Assembly: GCA_963783855.1 (NCBI GenBank)
Contig: CAWAPE010000014.1
Span: 310,001 to 374,000, forward strand
DNA from: JAKAGZ01 sp963783855
GTDB lineage: Bacteria > Bacteroidota > Ignavibacteria > Ignavibacteriales > Ignavibacteriaceae
Reading direction: 5' to 3'
Length of the DNA stretch: 64,000 nucleotides
The notes under the pieces were generated by a model. It was not told where the DNA came from, made no database searches, and saw only the letters and a list, made by a program, of their open reading frames with translations. Both the position numbers and the translations under genes were made by a program. Shown piece by piece: positions 16,771 through 26,314 of this stretch (positions are counted from its first letter, which is position 1; each line of letters begins with the position of its first letter).

Positions 16771-18103
16771 ATTCAAGCGCCTTTTCCATAATTGATATTC
16801 CTTCTTCCGCAATCTCTTCAGTAACAATTAGTGGAGGATAAATTCTGATATCAGCATTGTATCCCATCATAATCAAACCACGTTTTAAACATTCATGGAA
16901 GAACATTTCGGTATATTTCTTTTCCAGTTTTTCTTTTGAATTATTTGGTTTCACTAATTCAACGCCAATCATTAATCCTTTTCCCCTTACGTCGCCAATA
17001 ATCGGGAATTTTTCCTGTAGCTGGCATAATTTTTTCATCATAAACTCACCAACTTTTGCAGAGTTATCAACAAGGCCATCTTCTATTATGGATTTTAATG
17101 TTACATAAGCTGCGGTTGAGCCCAGTGGATTTCCACCGTAACTGGAGGAACTTCCGCTCGGATTTCCGAAAGGTTTTGCAAAAATTATTTCTTCGCGGGA
17201 CATAACACCTGTCATAGGAAAACCGCCGCCAAATCCTTTACCGATTGTCATAATATCCGGAATTATATTGAAGTGTTCCGTACCAAACATTTTTCCTGTC
17301 CTTCCGAAACCGGCTATCATTTCATCACAAATAAGTAAAGCACCAATTTCATCAGCAAGTTTTCTTAACTCCTTCAAAAATCCCGGAGCCGGAACAACGT
17401 TTCCTGCAGTTCCCTGGATTGGTTCAACAATAATTGCTGCTATGTTATTTGTTGTTTCATACCTGATTTTTTTCCTCAGAAAATCCACACAGGATTTCGA
17501 CATAGTTTCAGGGTTTGAATCAATTGCGCAGTGTCTCGGATTCGGATATGGTGAATTATAAATCCCGGCCGGAAGAGGTCCGAGGCTATGTTTGAAGTTA
17601 TCGCCAAGCAGGCCAAGTACACCCATTGTCTTTCCGTGAAAACCTTCCCAGAATCCAATGAATTCAGTTTTGCCTGTATAAGATTTAGCCATTCTCAAAG
17701 CAGCTTCAACTGCTTCGGCACCGCCACTGTAAAACTGGCTTCTGTTAAGATCACCAATGGTAACACTGGCTAAAAGCTTAGTAAGCTCAACTCTGTTTTT
17801 GGAAGTAAAGCTCCCTACGTGAATGTTGTCAAGCTGTTCCTTCATATATTTATTATATCTCGGGTGATTGTATCCAAGGCTTGCAACACCAACTCCGGCA
17901 AAAAAATCGATGTATCTGTTACCGTCTACATCCTGCATAATGCAGCCTTCGCCTTTTTCAAAAGTAATTTTTGAGCGGGTAGCAATTGTTTGAATTCCTG
18001 GTGCGATATAATTTATTTCTTCGTTAAAATATTTTAGTGAATTAGGTCCTGGTACTTCTGTTTTAATAGAAGCGTAACTATTTTTTGTTTCAGTTGTCAG
18101 CAT
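16745..18103 (-). CDS. Class III PLP-dependent aminotransferase
   Basis: 452 aa. Family landmarks are the N-terminal DVDGNRYIDFFAGVGVASLG, the cofactor-holding SGGAEAVEAALRMA, LLICDEMIAGFGRTG with the pyridine-binding Asp, and the Schiff-base Lys in DIMTIGKGFGGGFP. Closest in style to acetylornithine / 4-aminobutyrate / glutamate-semialdehyde enzymes, which use omega-amino or keto groups. In this operon, next to a Gfo/Idh dehydrogenase, it could aminate a keto-cyclitol or supply an amino acid for the ATP-grasp enzyme; both are inference. Overlaps the upstream ATP-grasp gene by 14 bases. Confidence 0.88.
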   Translation of the reverse strand: MLTTETKNSYASIKTEVPGPNSLKYFNEEINYIAPGIQTIATRSKITFEKGEGCIMQDVDGNRYIDFFAGVGVASLGYNHPRYNKYMKEQLDNIHVGSFTSKNRVELTKLLASVTIGDLNRSQFYSGGAEAVEAALRMAKSYTGKTEFIGFWEGFHGKTMGVLGLLGDNFKHSLGPLPAGIYNSPYPNPRHCAIDSNPETMSKSCVDFLRKKIRYETTNNIAAIIVEPIQGTAGNVVPAPGFLKELRKLADEIGALLICDEMIAGFGRTGKMFGTEHFNIIPDIMTIGKGFGGGFPMTGVMSREEIIFAKPFGNPSGSSSSYGGNPLGSTAAYVTLKSIIEDGLVDNSAKVGEFMMKKLCQLQEKFPIIGDVRGKGLMIGVELVKPNNSKEKLEKKYTEMFFHECLKRGLIMMGYNADIRIYPPLIVTEEIAEEGISIMEKALEYVSDQIKD

Positions 18104-18914
18104 ATTTAACCGCCATTTTATAGATTAAGTTAGCAATGTGTTTTTTTGCTTCGTCTCTTACAGGAGCGAAACTTGGCCAATCATTCATATCGATGATAGA
18201 AATTGCTCCACTTGGTGAAACAATTGCATCGCCACCGTAAATATCCAGCCCAAGAATTTCTGCAGAGTTTGAAGCAAGTTCAATTAATTTATTCAGATCA
18301 AATTTTGTGTGATATTTTCCATTTAAATAATACCAGTTAAAAAATCCTGAGTCACGGACAGCATAGAATTTTATTACGTCCCCTTCAAGATGTTCCTGTA
18401 TTATTGCAGTTTTGATTCCGCGTCTGTAAAATTCCTTCATCGTAGATTTATTTTCTTCTTTACTATAAACAAGTGTAACGTCTTCGCGATGCACTGCGTG
18501 AACGTCTCCGCGTTTAATCCAGAATTTATACGGGTCAAACCCCGTAAAGTCAATATCAATATCTGAATTTATTTCAACTTGTTTGCTTTTCGGGAATGGT
18601 ATCCCGTTTTCAGGAAGAAGTCTTACCATATTTGTACGGTAACAATTTTTAACAGCGCGAGGTGAATTAATTATGAATGAGCCGTTTTTTTCAACCTCGA
18701 GCAATTTTTCAATTGCTTCCGGTCCCTGTGCCATTGAAAAAATAAATTCTTCATTAAAATTACTGTTAAGAACTTCTCCTTCGCCGTAGAAATTAACTTC
18801 TACATCAAGTTCTTTTAAGACTTCTGCAGTGGCTCTTAATATTAAAGAATCGTTCTCTACGTGATTTGGAGAATATTCTGCCTGGCGTGAAACGCCTGCC
18901 ATTCTCAGTTTCAT
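18090..18914 (-). CDS. ATP-grasp domain protein (RimK-like ligase)
   Basis: 274 aa. The central part has the ATP-grasp layout: PFPKSKQVE, the nucleotide-binding Lys region KFWIKRGD, QEHLEGDVIKFYAV, and metal ligands in GLDIYGGDAIVS and SIIDMNDWPSF. The family ligates a carboxylate, via acyl phosphate, to an amine or thiol. No substrate can be read. It is translationally linked to the aminotransferase (overlap), so one attractive but untested idea is that it adds an amino acid to an amine on the lipid head group made by this operon. Confidence 0.75.
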   Translation of the reverse strand: MKLRMAGVSRQAEYSPNHVENDSLILRATAEVLKELDVEVNFYGEGEVLNSNFNEEFIFSMAQGPEAIEKLLEVEKNGSFIINSPRAVKNCYRTNMVRLLPENGIPFPKSKQVEINSDIDIDFTGFDPYKFWIKRGDVHAVHREDVTLVYSKEENKSTMKEFYRRGIKTAIIQEHLEGDVIKFYAVRDSGFFNWYYLNGKYHTKFDLNKLIELASNSAEILGLDIYGGDAIVSPSGAISIIDMNDWPSFAPVRDEAKKHIANLIYKMAVKYADN

Positions 18915-18951
18915 TTCTTAAAACTCCCGTTTTCTACTTTAATTCAAAAAA

Positions 18952-19914
18952 TTAAAAGACTGAAAACTGAACGTAATCTTCTGGGTGTTCCCTGAGATTT
19001 TTTATAAGCAGGTTCAGTTCTTTTAAAACAGAATTAAATTGGTTATAAAATTTTGTGTCGTTAAATAAACCCCCGACCATCGTGCTGTCGCTTTCGGTTT
19101 TTGAAATTAAATTATTCAGTTTTACTGTAAGTGCATTAATGTTGTTGTATAGTGAATCGCTTACTAAAAGTTTACCAAGGGTACCTTTCCCTGATTTAAC
19201 AGAATCTGAAATCGAATTTATATTTCCTGTTAATTCTGTTAAATTATTGTACAAGGTGGAATCATAAGCAAGCTTTCCAAGCGTACCTTTTTTCCGGGTA
19301 ATTGCACCGGTAACAGAAGTAATATTTGCAATCAGTTGGTCAAGATTTTTTCCGGAAGCGGGGCTGTTAATCATTCTTCCAACCATGCCTTTTCCGTGTG
19401 CAATTGAATCGCTGATTACTCTGAGGTTTTTCATTACGCCTGAGAAATCATCCACAACCGGGTCAATTTTATCTGCGAATTTATCAAATGTAAGTGTCGG
19501 CTTAACCGTAATGTATTCACCTTGTTTCAGCGGTACTTCACCTTTCTGACCGATTGAAATATCTACAAACTGATCGCCGAGAAGCCCGATTGTTTTTACC
19601 TGGGCGGTAGAATTTTTTGTTACTTCCGGCTGATATTGTGTTAAAATATCCAGTGTAACATCAACTCCGTTTATACTGTCTTTACGGGCAAATTCAATGT
19701 TTTTAACAGAACCAATTTTTATACCGCCAAGGCTTACCATGGAGCCGCTATTTAGTCCCTGCACATTATCGACAAAAATTTTGAGCTGGTATTTACTTGT
19801 AAGGAAATTGTTCTCCGATCCTACGATAAACAGAAAAACAAACAGGATTACCAATCCTATAAAAACTGTTAATCCTACCTTAAGATTTGATAACTTCAGT
19901 AAATTTTTACTCAT
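18952..19914 (-). CDS. mlaD: MlaD/MCE-family lipid-transport substrate-binding protein
   Basis: 320 aa. One N-terminal transmembrane helix (about 12-30), then an MCE domain (NVQGLNSGSMVSLGGIKIGSVKNIEF, about 48-125), then a long low-complexity helical tail with repeated GKGxxGRM / GTLGKL / GKGTLG units. MCE proteins form periplasmic hexamers that carry phospholipids between the two membranes. The C-terminal tail is longer than in E. coli MlaD (183 aa), as in many Bacteroidota. Followed by the ABC genes at tight spacing. Confidence 0.88.
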   Translation of the reverse strand: MSKNLLKLSNLKVGLTVFIGLVILFVFLFIVGSENNFLTSKYQLKIFVDNVQGLNSGSMVSLGGIKIGSVKNIEFARKDSINGVDVTLDILTQYQPEVTKNSTAQVKTIGLLGDQFVDISIGQKGEVPLKQGEYITVKPTLTFDKFADKIDPVVDDFSGVMKNLRVISDSIAHGKGMVGRMINSPASGKNLDQLIANITSVTGAITRKKGTLGKLAYDSTLYNNLTELTGNINSISDSVKSGKGTLGKLLVSDSLYNNINALTVKLNNLISKTESDSTMVGGLFNDTKFYNQFNSVLKELNLLIKNLREHPEDYVQFSVF

Positions 19915-19940
19915 CTCGTAATCTTCTATTTATTTTAAAA

Positions 19941-20687
19941 TTATTTTTTTAGAAGAGCAGCATCCTGATATACTTCGTAAAAGAAATCTTTTATAAATTG
20001 ATCTTCGGAATTAAGCATATCGTGAACTGTTCCCGTTTGAACTACTTTCCCTTCGTTTATTACCGAGAGTGTGTCACCGATAGAAATAGCATCATTTAGA
20101 ATATGTGTAACAACAATTGATGTCGCTCCTCTGTTGCTTACTCTTTTAATCAGGTCCAATATCGATTTTGAATTTATCGGGTCCAGACCTGTTGTTGGTT
20201 CATCATACAAAATTATTTCAGGATCGAATGAAAGGGCTCGTGCAATAGCAACTCTCTTTTTCATTCCTCCGCTCAGCTGATCGATACAGATTTTCTCAGT
20301 ACCTTTTAAATTAACAAATGATAAAATTTCAGCTACTTTCTCTTTAATTTTATCAGGACTTAATTTGCTGTGCTCTTTTAAAAAGTATGAAACATTATCT
20401 TCTACATTTAAAGAATCGAAAAGGGCATTTGCCTGAAAGACAATACCCATTTTGCTTCTGATAGGTAAAATTTCTGCTTCACTCATTCCTGTAATATTGG
20501 TACCATCTACATAAACTTTGCCCGAATCAGGTTGCCAGAGCCCTAGAATAATCTTTAATATAGAACTTTTACCAGCACCGCTCGGACCGAGTATTATAGC
20601 AATCTCTCCCTTATTAATAGATAGAGAGATATCTTTTAAGATAACCTTCTCACCAAATTCCAGATTTACTTTAGAAATTTCTATCAT
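19941..20687 (-). CDS. mlaF: ABC transporter ATP-binding protein MlaF
   Basis: 248 aa. Walker A GPSGAGKSS (34-42), Q-loop in GIVFQANALF, signature LSGGMKKR, Walker B IILYDEPTTG and the switch His in VVTHILND are all intact. It powers lipid transport with MlaE and MlaD. Lies three bases from mlaE. Confidence 0.92.
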   Translation of the reverse strand: MIEISKVNLEFGEKVILKDISLSINKGEIAIILGPSGAGKSSILKIILGLWQPDSGKVYVDGTNITGMSEAEILPIRSKMGIVFQANALFDSLNVEDNVSYFLKEHSKLSPDKIKEKVAEILSFVNLKGTEKICIDQLSGGMKKRVAIARALSFDPEIILYDEPTTGLDPINSKSILDLIKRVSNRGATSIVVTHILNDAISIGDTLSVINEGKVVQTGTVHDMLNSEDQFIKDFFYEVYQDAALLKK

Positions 20688-20690
20688 TAG

Positions 20691-21458
20691 CTATAAAAGC
20701 TCCCATACAACCTTTGTGAAAATAAAATCGAGTACCAGCACAATTAGCGAAGAAACGACAACTGCATTTATCACGGTTTTTCCAAGAGCTACGGTTCCAC
20801 CCCTGGTAGAAAATCCATAATAACAACTGATTGTGGAAATAAAGAATGCAAAGAAAAATGGTTTTATAAATCCAACAAAAATATCTTTCATCAATAGTGC
20901 TGAAAGCGCCGAGTGCCAGAAAAATGAAGTATCAACATTCAAAGATAATTTTGTTACAACCATTCCGCTTAATATCCCTGACATATCAGCGATTGCTGTT
21001 AAGGGTAAGAACATTACAACAGCGGCTATTGTTCTTGGTATAACTAGTTTCTCAACAGGACTTGTCCCGAATGCCCGAAGAGCATCGATTTGTTCGCTGA
21101 TTTGCATTGCTCCAAGTTCAGATGCATTTTTAGCGCCGGTTCTTGCAGCAAGTAATAACCCGGTGATTACCGGTCCCAGTTCTCTGATCATTCCAAGTGA
21201 TACCGTCCTTCCAACCAGAGTTTTAGCACCAAAGTGATCAAGTTGATGGCCTGTTTCAAGGGCAAGAATGATTCCTACGAAAACACCTCCTAGTAAAACG
21301 GGTAGAAAAGCGCGTGCGCCAATCCAGTACATTTCATTTACTGCATCGCTCCAGGTTCGCCAGAATTTTGATAAACCCTTGAAGATGTCAACCAGCATAA
21401 GAGAATATTCCTGCAGGCCATAAATTTTTAATTTAAATGAGTGAACTATATCATTCAT
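20691..21458 (-). CDS. mlaE: ABC transporter permease MlaE
   Basis: 255 aa with the typical MlaE family traits: GLSKFWRTWSDAVNEMYWIGARAF at the start, LGMIRELGPVITGLLLAARTGAKNASELGAMQISEQIDALRAFG in the middle, and five or six membrane segments. Inner-membrane part of the lipid transporter. It is preceded by 171 bases containing two inverted repeats of GGAAACT, which may control this part of the operon. Confidence 0.92.
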   Translation of the reverse strand: MNDIVHSFKLKIYGLQEYSLMLVDIFKGLSKFWRTWSDAVNEMYWIGARAFLPVLLGGVFVGIILALETGHQLDHFGAKTLVGRTVSLGMIRELGPVITGLLLAARTGAKNASELGAMQISEQIDALRAFGTSPVEKLVIPRTIAAVVMFLPLTAIADMSGILSGMVVTKLSLNVDTSFFWHSALSALLMKDIFVGFIKPFFFAFFISTISCYYGFSTRGGTVALGKTVINAVVVSSLIVLVLDFIFTKVVWELL

Positions 21459-21516
21459 AAAATATCTTTTATTAGAGAGGATATGGATAAACTATTCAAA
21501 TGTGTGTTATCCTTTT

Positions 21517-21586
21517 GGAAACTATTTCCCTGAAAACCAGTTTCCAATATATTGTTAGGAAACTACTTTGTCAATAGTTAGTTTCC
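21517..21586 (-). promoter_or_regulatory. Two tandem GGAAACT inverted repeats upstream of mlaE
   Basis: GGAAACT (21517-21523) faces AGTTTCC (21539-21545), and GGAAACTA (21558-21565) faces TAGTTTCC (21579-21586). Each pair spans exactly 29 bases and the two are offset by 41 bases, close to four helical turns. They lie 59 to 128 bases upstream of the mlaE start. No T-run follows on either strand, so an operator is more likely than a terminator. Confidence 0.5.
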
Positions 21587-21629
21587 GCTGGTTGTCTTGA
21601 AAATTATCAGTACCCGGGCTTTATACAGG

Positions 21630-22331
21630 CTATTGTGCCAGGGTGTTTAAGAATTCTTCAGCTTTTTGAATATCTTTGTAATGATCCACGTCTATTATTT
21701 TCGAAAATTTATAGGCATGAATTTTATAATCTTCGGCAACTAGCAATTTCAAGAAATTTCTTAACCTTTTTGTACCCTTGTTTACAGCATTTTCCATTAC
21801 ATCAAATATGTTTTTTGAAAAATAGTAAATGCCGCCTGTAGCTAATTTAAAATTATTAGATGTATCTTCGAACTTAAGGATTCGCATTTCGTTATTAATT
21901 TCAACACATAAAGGTTTTTCATCATCAATAAAATCTGTCACAGCCAACAATCCATCATAATTATTTGATTCAGCAGTTGTTAAAAAATTTTTAAATTCGC
22001 CTTCATCAAAAACCGTATCAACAGTTGTAAGGCAAAAACTTTTATTTTTTAAAAATGGCTTTAGTGCGTAAAAACTATGAAGAGAACTGGGTGTTGATTT
22101 TATTATCAGGTTAAACGGAATATTGTAAGATCTTTTATTCAAATATTCCTGAACATCCGTAAATTCTTCATTAGTGATACAACTTATAGACTCAGCACCG
22201 TTTTCAATCGCAATGGAAATCAAGCGTTCAATCATCGGGACTTTATTTATTTCTACCAGTGGCTTGGGTAATGCAACTGATTCCATTTTTAATCTCGAGC
22301 CTTCACCAGCCGCAATAATTGCAAAATGCAT
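21630..22331 (-). CDS. Sugar/cyclitol nucleotidyltransferase-like protein (MobA/NTP-transferase fold)
   Basis: 233 aa. The nucleotide-binding start AIIAAGEGSRL and the following PKPLVEINKVPMIERL are the signature of nucleotidyl transferases; TTVDTVFDEG supplies the metal-binding Asp. This is the fold of glucose-1-phosphate and inositol-1-phosphate cytidylyltransferases. As first gene of the run containing ino1 and a CDP-alcohol phosphotransferase, activation of inositol 1-phosphate to CDP-inositol is a reasonable guess; any sugar phosphate remains possible. Starts at ATG 22331. Confidence 0.78.
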   Translation of the reverse strand: MHFAIIAAGEGSRLKMESVALPKPLVEINKVPMIERLISIAIENGAESISCITNEEFTDVQEYLNKRSYNIPFNLIIKSTPSSLHSFYALKPFLKNKSFCLTTVDTVFDEGEFKNFLTTAESNNYDGLLAVTDFIDDEKPLCVEINNEMRILKFEDTSNNFKLATGGIYYFSKNIFDVMENAVNKGTKRLRNFLKLLVAEDYKIHAYKFSKIIDVDHYKDIQKAEEFLNTLAQ

Positions 22332-23244
22332 TCTTATATATTTCCGTGAATACGTAATTTAAAAACCGGCAATGTATTACATGTAAACCGGTCAACAATT
22401 CTAAATAAAACCTTAAAAATTTAGCGGATTTTACCAAGATTTCAAAAGATTATCCAGCAAATTTATATATATATCATGATATTAAAAAGTCTGACACCTT
22501 ACATAGATAATAGATTGAATGATGTAACATTCTTTATTTATTGAAGATTAGTATTATTAACAAAAATGGAAATACTGCATTTAGTGAATGTTCTTACGTT
22601 ATTTTGGCAGATAGATGTAAAATCAGCTCAAATATCAAGATTGTGTCTTCCGGGAGGCGACACAATTAGTAAAAATGTAAAAATATTAATTAAAATTGTT
22701 TGGTTTTCGACTGAATATGATTAAATTAAATCTCAGGAGTGAAAATTTTTAGTAAATAAATATGTTTCATTCCAGGTTAAAGGTGTTGACTTTTATATAT
22801 TTTTTTAGGACGTTAAATCTACATTTTACAAAAGGAAGGTTAATAGGATTAATTTTTACTGCATTTCTGTAATATTTTTAGGTATTTACAAAAAAAACTG
22901 ATGGTGAAAAGCGGGCTTCTTACCATTGGGTATTTCTGTTTATATCTATAATAGAGGGCCATCCGCAGTAATATAATCATTAACTACTTTATTAAACACT
23001 TAGAGAACTTGGAAATTTGTTCTTAATTATACTGACGATAATTTAATTTCGTTATCGATTTTTGAGTAAAACGAGAAAAAAATTTCGCCTCACTAGCGAA
23101 TTAAAGTTTAGTTACATAATCATTTTTTGTGATTGTAAATCAAACTACTCAATAACTAAAACAGATAGTGTAGTGATTGTATCTCTACACATTTGGTTTA
23201 AGTAACTATTAACTAAACAAACCACTAATAATAGGAGAGATAAT
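22332..23244. other. 913-base non-coding stretch before the TonB-receptor operon
   Basis: No credible frame on either strand. The only structured element I see is ATTGTGTC (22640-22647) paired with GACACAAT (22659-22666) around TTCCGGGAGGC, without a T-run. The last 100 bases lead to a clear ribosome site AGGAGAG just before ATG 23245. The stretch probably holds divergent promoters for 22331 (minus) and 23245 (plus) and possibly an RNA leader or small RNA. Confidence 0.5.
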
Positions 23245-26200
23245 ATGAAACGAAAGATTACCATCCTGTTTTTCTTGCTGTTTTTGCCCACGTTCGTGTT
23301 GGCAGGTACAGTAGGAAAAATTCAAGGAAAGGTTACCGATCTCCAGACAGGCGAGGCGCTTATAGGAGCCAACGTACTTGTTGTTGGAACTTCCTTCGGT
23401 GCAGCTACTGATGTCAATGGGGAATTCGTGATCAATAACCTTGATCCGGGTGTTTATGAACTTAAGTGCTCATACTTAGGTTATAAAACGGTAACGGTAT
23501 CCAATGTTCGTGTTCAGGCAGATCTTACAACAGAACAAGAGTTTCAACTACCTGCAGAAGGAGTATCTGTCGGGGAAGTTACAATTGTAGCTCAGCGCCC
23601 GCTGATCAACAAGAGTAACACTAACGCTATTCGCAGTACAACAGGAAAAGATATTGAAGCGCTGCCCGTAAGAGGTATTAATAACGTACTTCAGTTGACA
23701 CCAGGTGTGGTTTTAAGTGATGGTAACGTTTTTGTACGTGGTGGTCGTGTTGATGAAGTAGGTTACTACCTTGAAGGTACAAATATCACTAACCCTGTAT
23801 TTGGTGGCCGTGGAATTACTATAATCCAGGATGCAGTTGAAGAAATTCAAGTGCAGGCTGGTGGTTACACCGCGGAGTTTGGTGGTGCTAACGCAGGTAT
23901 TATTCGTACACAGTTAAAATCAGGAACACCTGATTGGAAATTTACAGCTGAATATTATACGGATAACCTTAGCTTTAAGAGCAAAAGCAATAGATATGAT
24001 GGTAAAAAAACACTGGGTGCTTATGGCTATGGTGAAAATGAATTTATAGGTACAATAAGCGGTCCTTTGTTTGCAAAGAATATAAAATTCTTTGGATTAT
24101 TCGATTCACATTGGCAATTGGATCCAACTCCAAAACCATTTCCGGGAATTAACCTAGGGACTATTACTGATGTAAACTCAACAACTCCTGATAACAATAC
24201 AATTGATTTCACTTATCCTGCAGGGCCTACATTGGCTGCATCAATCCAGAGTTATACAGGTACAGGAACCTTAACATTAGATTTTAATCCTTTGATATTC
24301 AGGTTTACGGGTTCTTTAACCTGGAATGACTACAAGAACGGTGGTGGTGGAAATATTACCAGATTACTTAATATGGAAAGAATGTCAGTAGGTACATCAT
24401 ATAACGGCGCCGGTACATTTAAATTAACACACATTTTAAGTCCAAACACTTATTATGAAGTAAGCGTCGGTTATACCAGAACTCAGTCGGTAAATTATGA
24501 CCCTCTTCTTAAGTATAACTGGAAGGGTTATGGTGACTCAGTTGCCAACGCAAATGCTGGTGCGGTATGGCAAAGAACACCTTTCGATATTACAAATGGA
24601 AGAGTTGGTAGATATCAGCAACCCACTAGTTATGATATTTTAGGGTTTACATTTACAGCTCCTAATGCCGAATATGCTGGATTCAATAGAACAAAGAGAG
24701 AAGAATATGATTTTGCGGCATCCTTCTCGACAGAAATTAATAAAGTTCACTCAATTAAGTTTGGTGGTTCATTACAGATGTATACATTAAGGAGTTACGC
24801 TGTTGGAAATGGTTATGCAAGGGCAATTGCTTCTAACAACTTGCTTGACCCTGCAACTAGAAGAACCGAAGACCAAATTATGCGTACTTTAACTAATGGC
24901 TATGGTTATGATTACTATGGTAATGAGACTAATGCTGATTTCAATCAGAGCGGCGGACTTAATGACCCTGGCGTGTTGGCACCAAAAAAACCAAAATTTG
25001 CCGGAATTTACTTACAGGATAAAATCGAATATAAAAACCTTATTCTTAACGTAGGTGTAAGATTCGATTATATCGATATTGACAACCTGGCTCTTCTTGA
25101 CCCTAGCCGCCCTGAGAGTGCTATCGATTTTAACTCAGGAGCTATAGACCCAAGTGGTCTTACAAAGACACCCTCATTCAGCGCTGTAAGTCCGCGTCTT
25201 GGTTTCTCTTTCCCTGTTACTGACCAAACAGTTTTTCATGCTCAGTATGGAAAATTTGTTCAGCAGTCAAGGTTGAGAGATGTTTACAACGGTGTTTACG
25301 GAATAGCAGCCAATTTAAGAGGTGGATTCTTTATAAGTACACCCACAGGCTGGAACGTAAGACCTACAAGAACAACTCAGTATGAAGTTGGATTCACCCA
25401 GCAGCTATCAAACTTTGCATCGTTTGACATTACTGGTTACTATAAAGATATACAGGACCAGGTTGAATTCGGACTTCAAAACGTTGCATTTGGTTCTCCT
25501 TTCCAGGCATATAATATTCTTAAGAATGGAGACTTTGCAACAACCAAAGGTGTTGAGCTTTCATTTAATATGAGAAGAGTTGAAAGGATCCAGGTTAATG
25601 GATCAGTATCCTTCCAGGACGCACAGGGTACAGGTTCTAACCCGAATTCACATGCAGGTATAGTTGGAGCACCACTTGATGGTGTAACAATATTTAATCC
25701 TGTTTTCGTAGCACCTTTAGACTTTAACAAAGCAATTACAGGAAACTTTAACATAGATTACAGATTCTCAAAAGATGAAGAATCTCCTGTTCTACGTCAA
25801 CTTGGAGTATCAGCACTGCTGAAATTTGACAGCGGACATCCCTACACACTGGGTATTGGAAAAGGAAACGTAAATGGATCACTGGAAGGAGATGCAAGGT
25901 TCAGAGCTCCGGTCGAACCGTTGAACTCATCATCAACTCCCTGGACATACCAGGTTGATCTCAGGATAGACAAGACATTCTCCATTATGGATAAATTGAG
26001 TGCCAATGTTTATGTCTGGGTAACCAACCTTCTTGATACAAAAAACATAGAAAATGTATTCTTAAGAACAGGATCAGCAACAGATGACGGGTATCTAAGT
26101 GATCCAAACTTAGGAGGGACCTTACATCCGAGCCAGAGACAGGACTATGTAAATATGTATAATGCAATTAACATTGATTACTACCAGGGATATCAGGGAG

Positions 26201-26265
26201 CAACAGGAAATTACCTGTATGGTCCACCGCGTCAAATAAGATTCGGCATTCGCTTGCAGTACTAA
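23245..26265 (+). CDS. TonB-dependent outer-membrane receptor with carboxypeptidase-like N-domain
   Basis: 1006 aa. Signal peptide 1-20 (ends VLAG), carboxypeptidase-regulatory-like domain about 23-105 (GKVTDLQTGEALIGANV, LGYKTVTV), plug domain about 125-235 (RGINNVLQLTPGVV, FVRGGRVDEVGYYLEG), then a 22-strand barrel ending in aromatic LQY. It imports a large substrate across the outer membrane using TonB energy. No SusD partner follows; instead a giant secreted protein and a PorV-like protein do, which is a recurring arrangement in this bacterial group. Substrate unknown. AGGAGAG before the ATG supports the start. Confidence 0.9.
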   Translation: MKRKITILFFLLFLPTFVLAGTVGKIQGKVTDLQTGEALIGANVLVVGTSFGAATDVNGEFVINNLDPGVYELKCSYLGYKTVTVSNVRVQADLTTEQEFQLPAEGVSVGEVTIVAQRPLINKSNTNAIRSTTGKDIEALPVRGINNVLQLTPGVVLSDGNVFVRGGRVDEVGYYLEGTNITNPVFGGRGITIIQDAVEEIQVQAGGYTAEFGGANAGIIRTQLKSGTPDWKFTAEYYTDNLSFKSKSNRYDGKKTLGAYGYGENEFIGTISGPLFAKNIKFFGLFDSHWQLDPTPKPFPGINLGTITDVNSTTPDNNTIDFTYPAGPTLAASIQSYTGTGTLTLDFNPLIFRFTGSLTWNDYKNGGGGNITRLLNMERMSVGTSYNGAGTFKLTHILSPNTYYEVSVGYTRTQSVNYDPLLKYNWKGYGDSVANANAGAVWQRTPFDITNGRVGRYQQPTSYDILGFTFTAPNAEYAGFNRTKREEYDFAASFSTEINKVHSIKFGGSLQMYTLRSYAVGNGYARAIASNNLLDPATRRTEDQIMRTLTNGYGYDYYGNETNADFNQSGGLNDPGVLAPKKPKFAGIYLQDKIEYKNLILNVGVRFDYIDIDNLALLDPSRPESAIDFNSGAIDPSGLTKTPSFSAVSPRLGFSFPVTDQTVFHAQYGKFVQQSRLRDVYNGVYGIAANLRGGFFISTPTGWNVRPTRTTQYEVGFTQQLSNFASFDITGYYKDIQDQVEFGLQNVAFGSPFQAYNILKNGDFATTKGVELSFNMRRVERIQVNGSVSFQDAQGTGSNPNSHAGIVGAPLDGVTIFNPVFVAPLDFNKAITGNFNIDYRFSKDEESPVLRQLGVSALLKFDSGHPYTLGIGKGNVNGSLEGDARFRAPVEPLNSSSTPWTYQVDLRIDKTFSIMDKLSANVYVWVTNLLDTKNIENVFLRTGSATDDGYLSDPNLGGTLHPSQRQDYVNMYNAINIDYYQGYQGATGNYLYGPPRQIRFGIRLQY

Positions 26266-26314
26266 GAATAAAATTTGACAGCATACTATATAAAAAGAAT
26301 AGGAGTTTAATAAT

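Noticed and set aside
15850..16827. Longer phosphotransferase frame starting at 16827
   Set aside because: Needs TTG, adds a basic stretch inside the aminotransferase gene; ATG 16770 has a usable purine-rich site.
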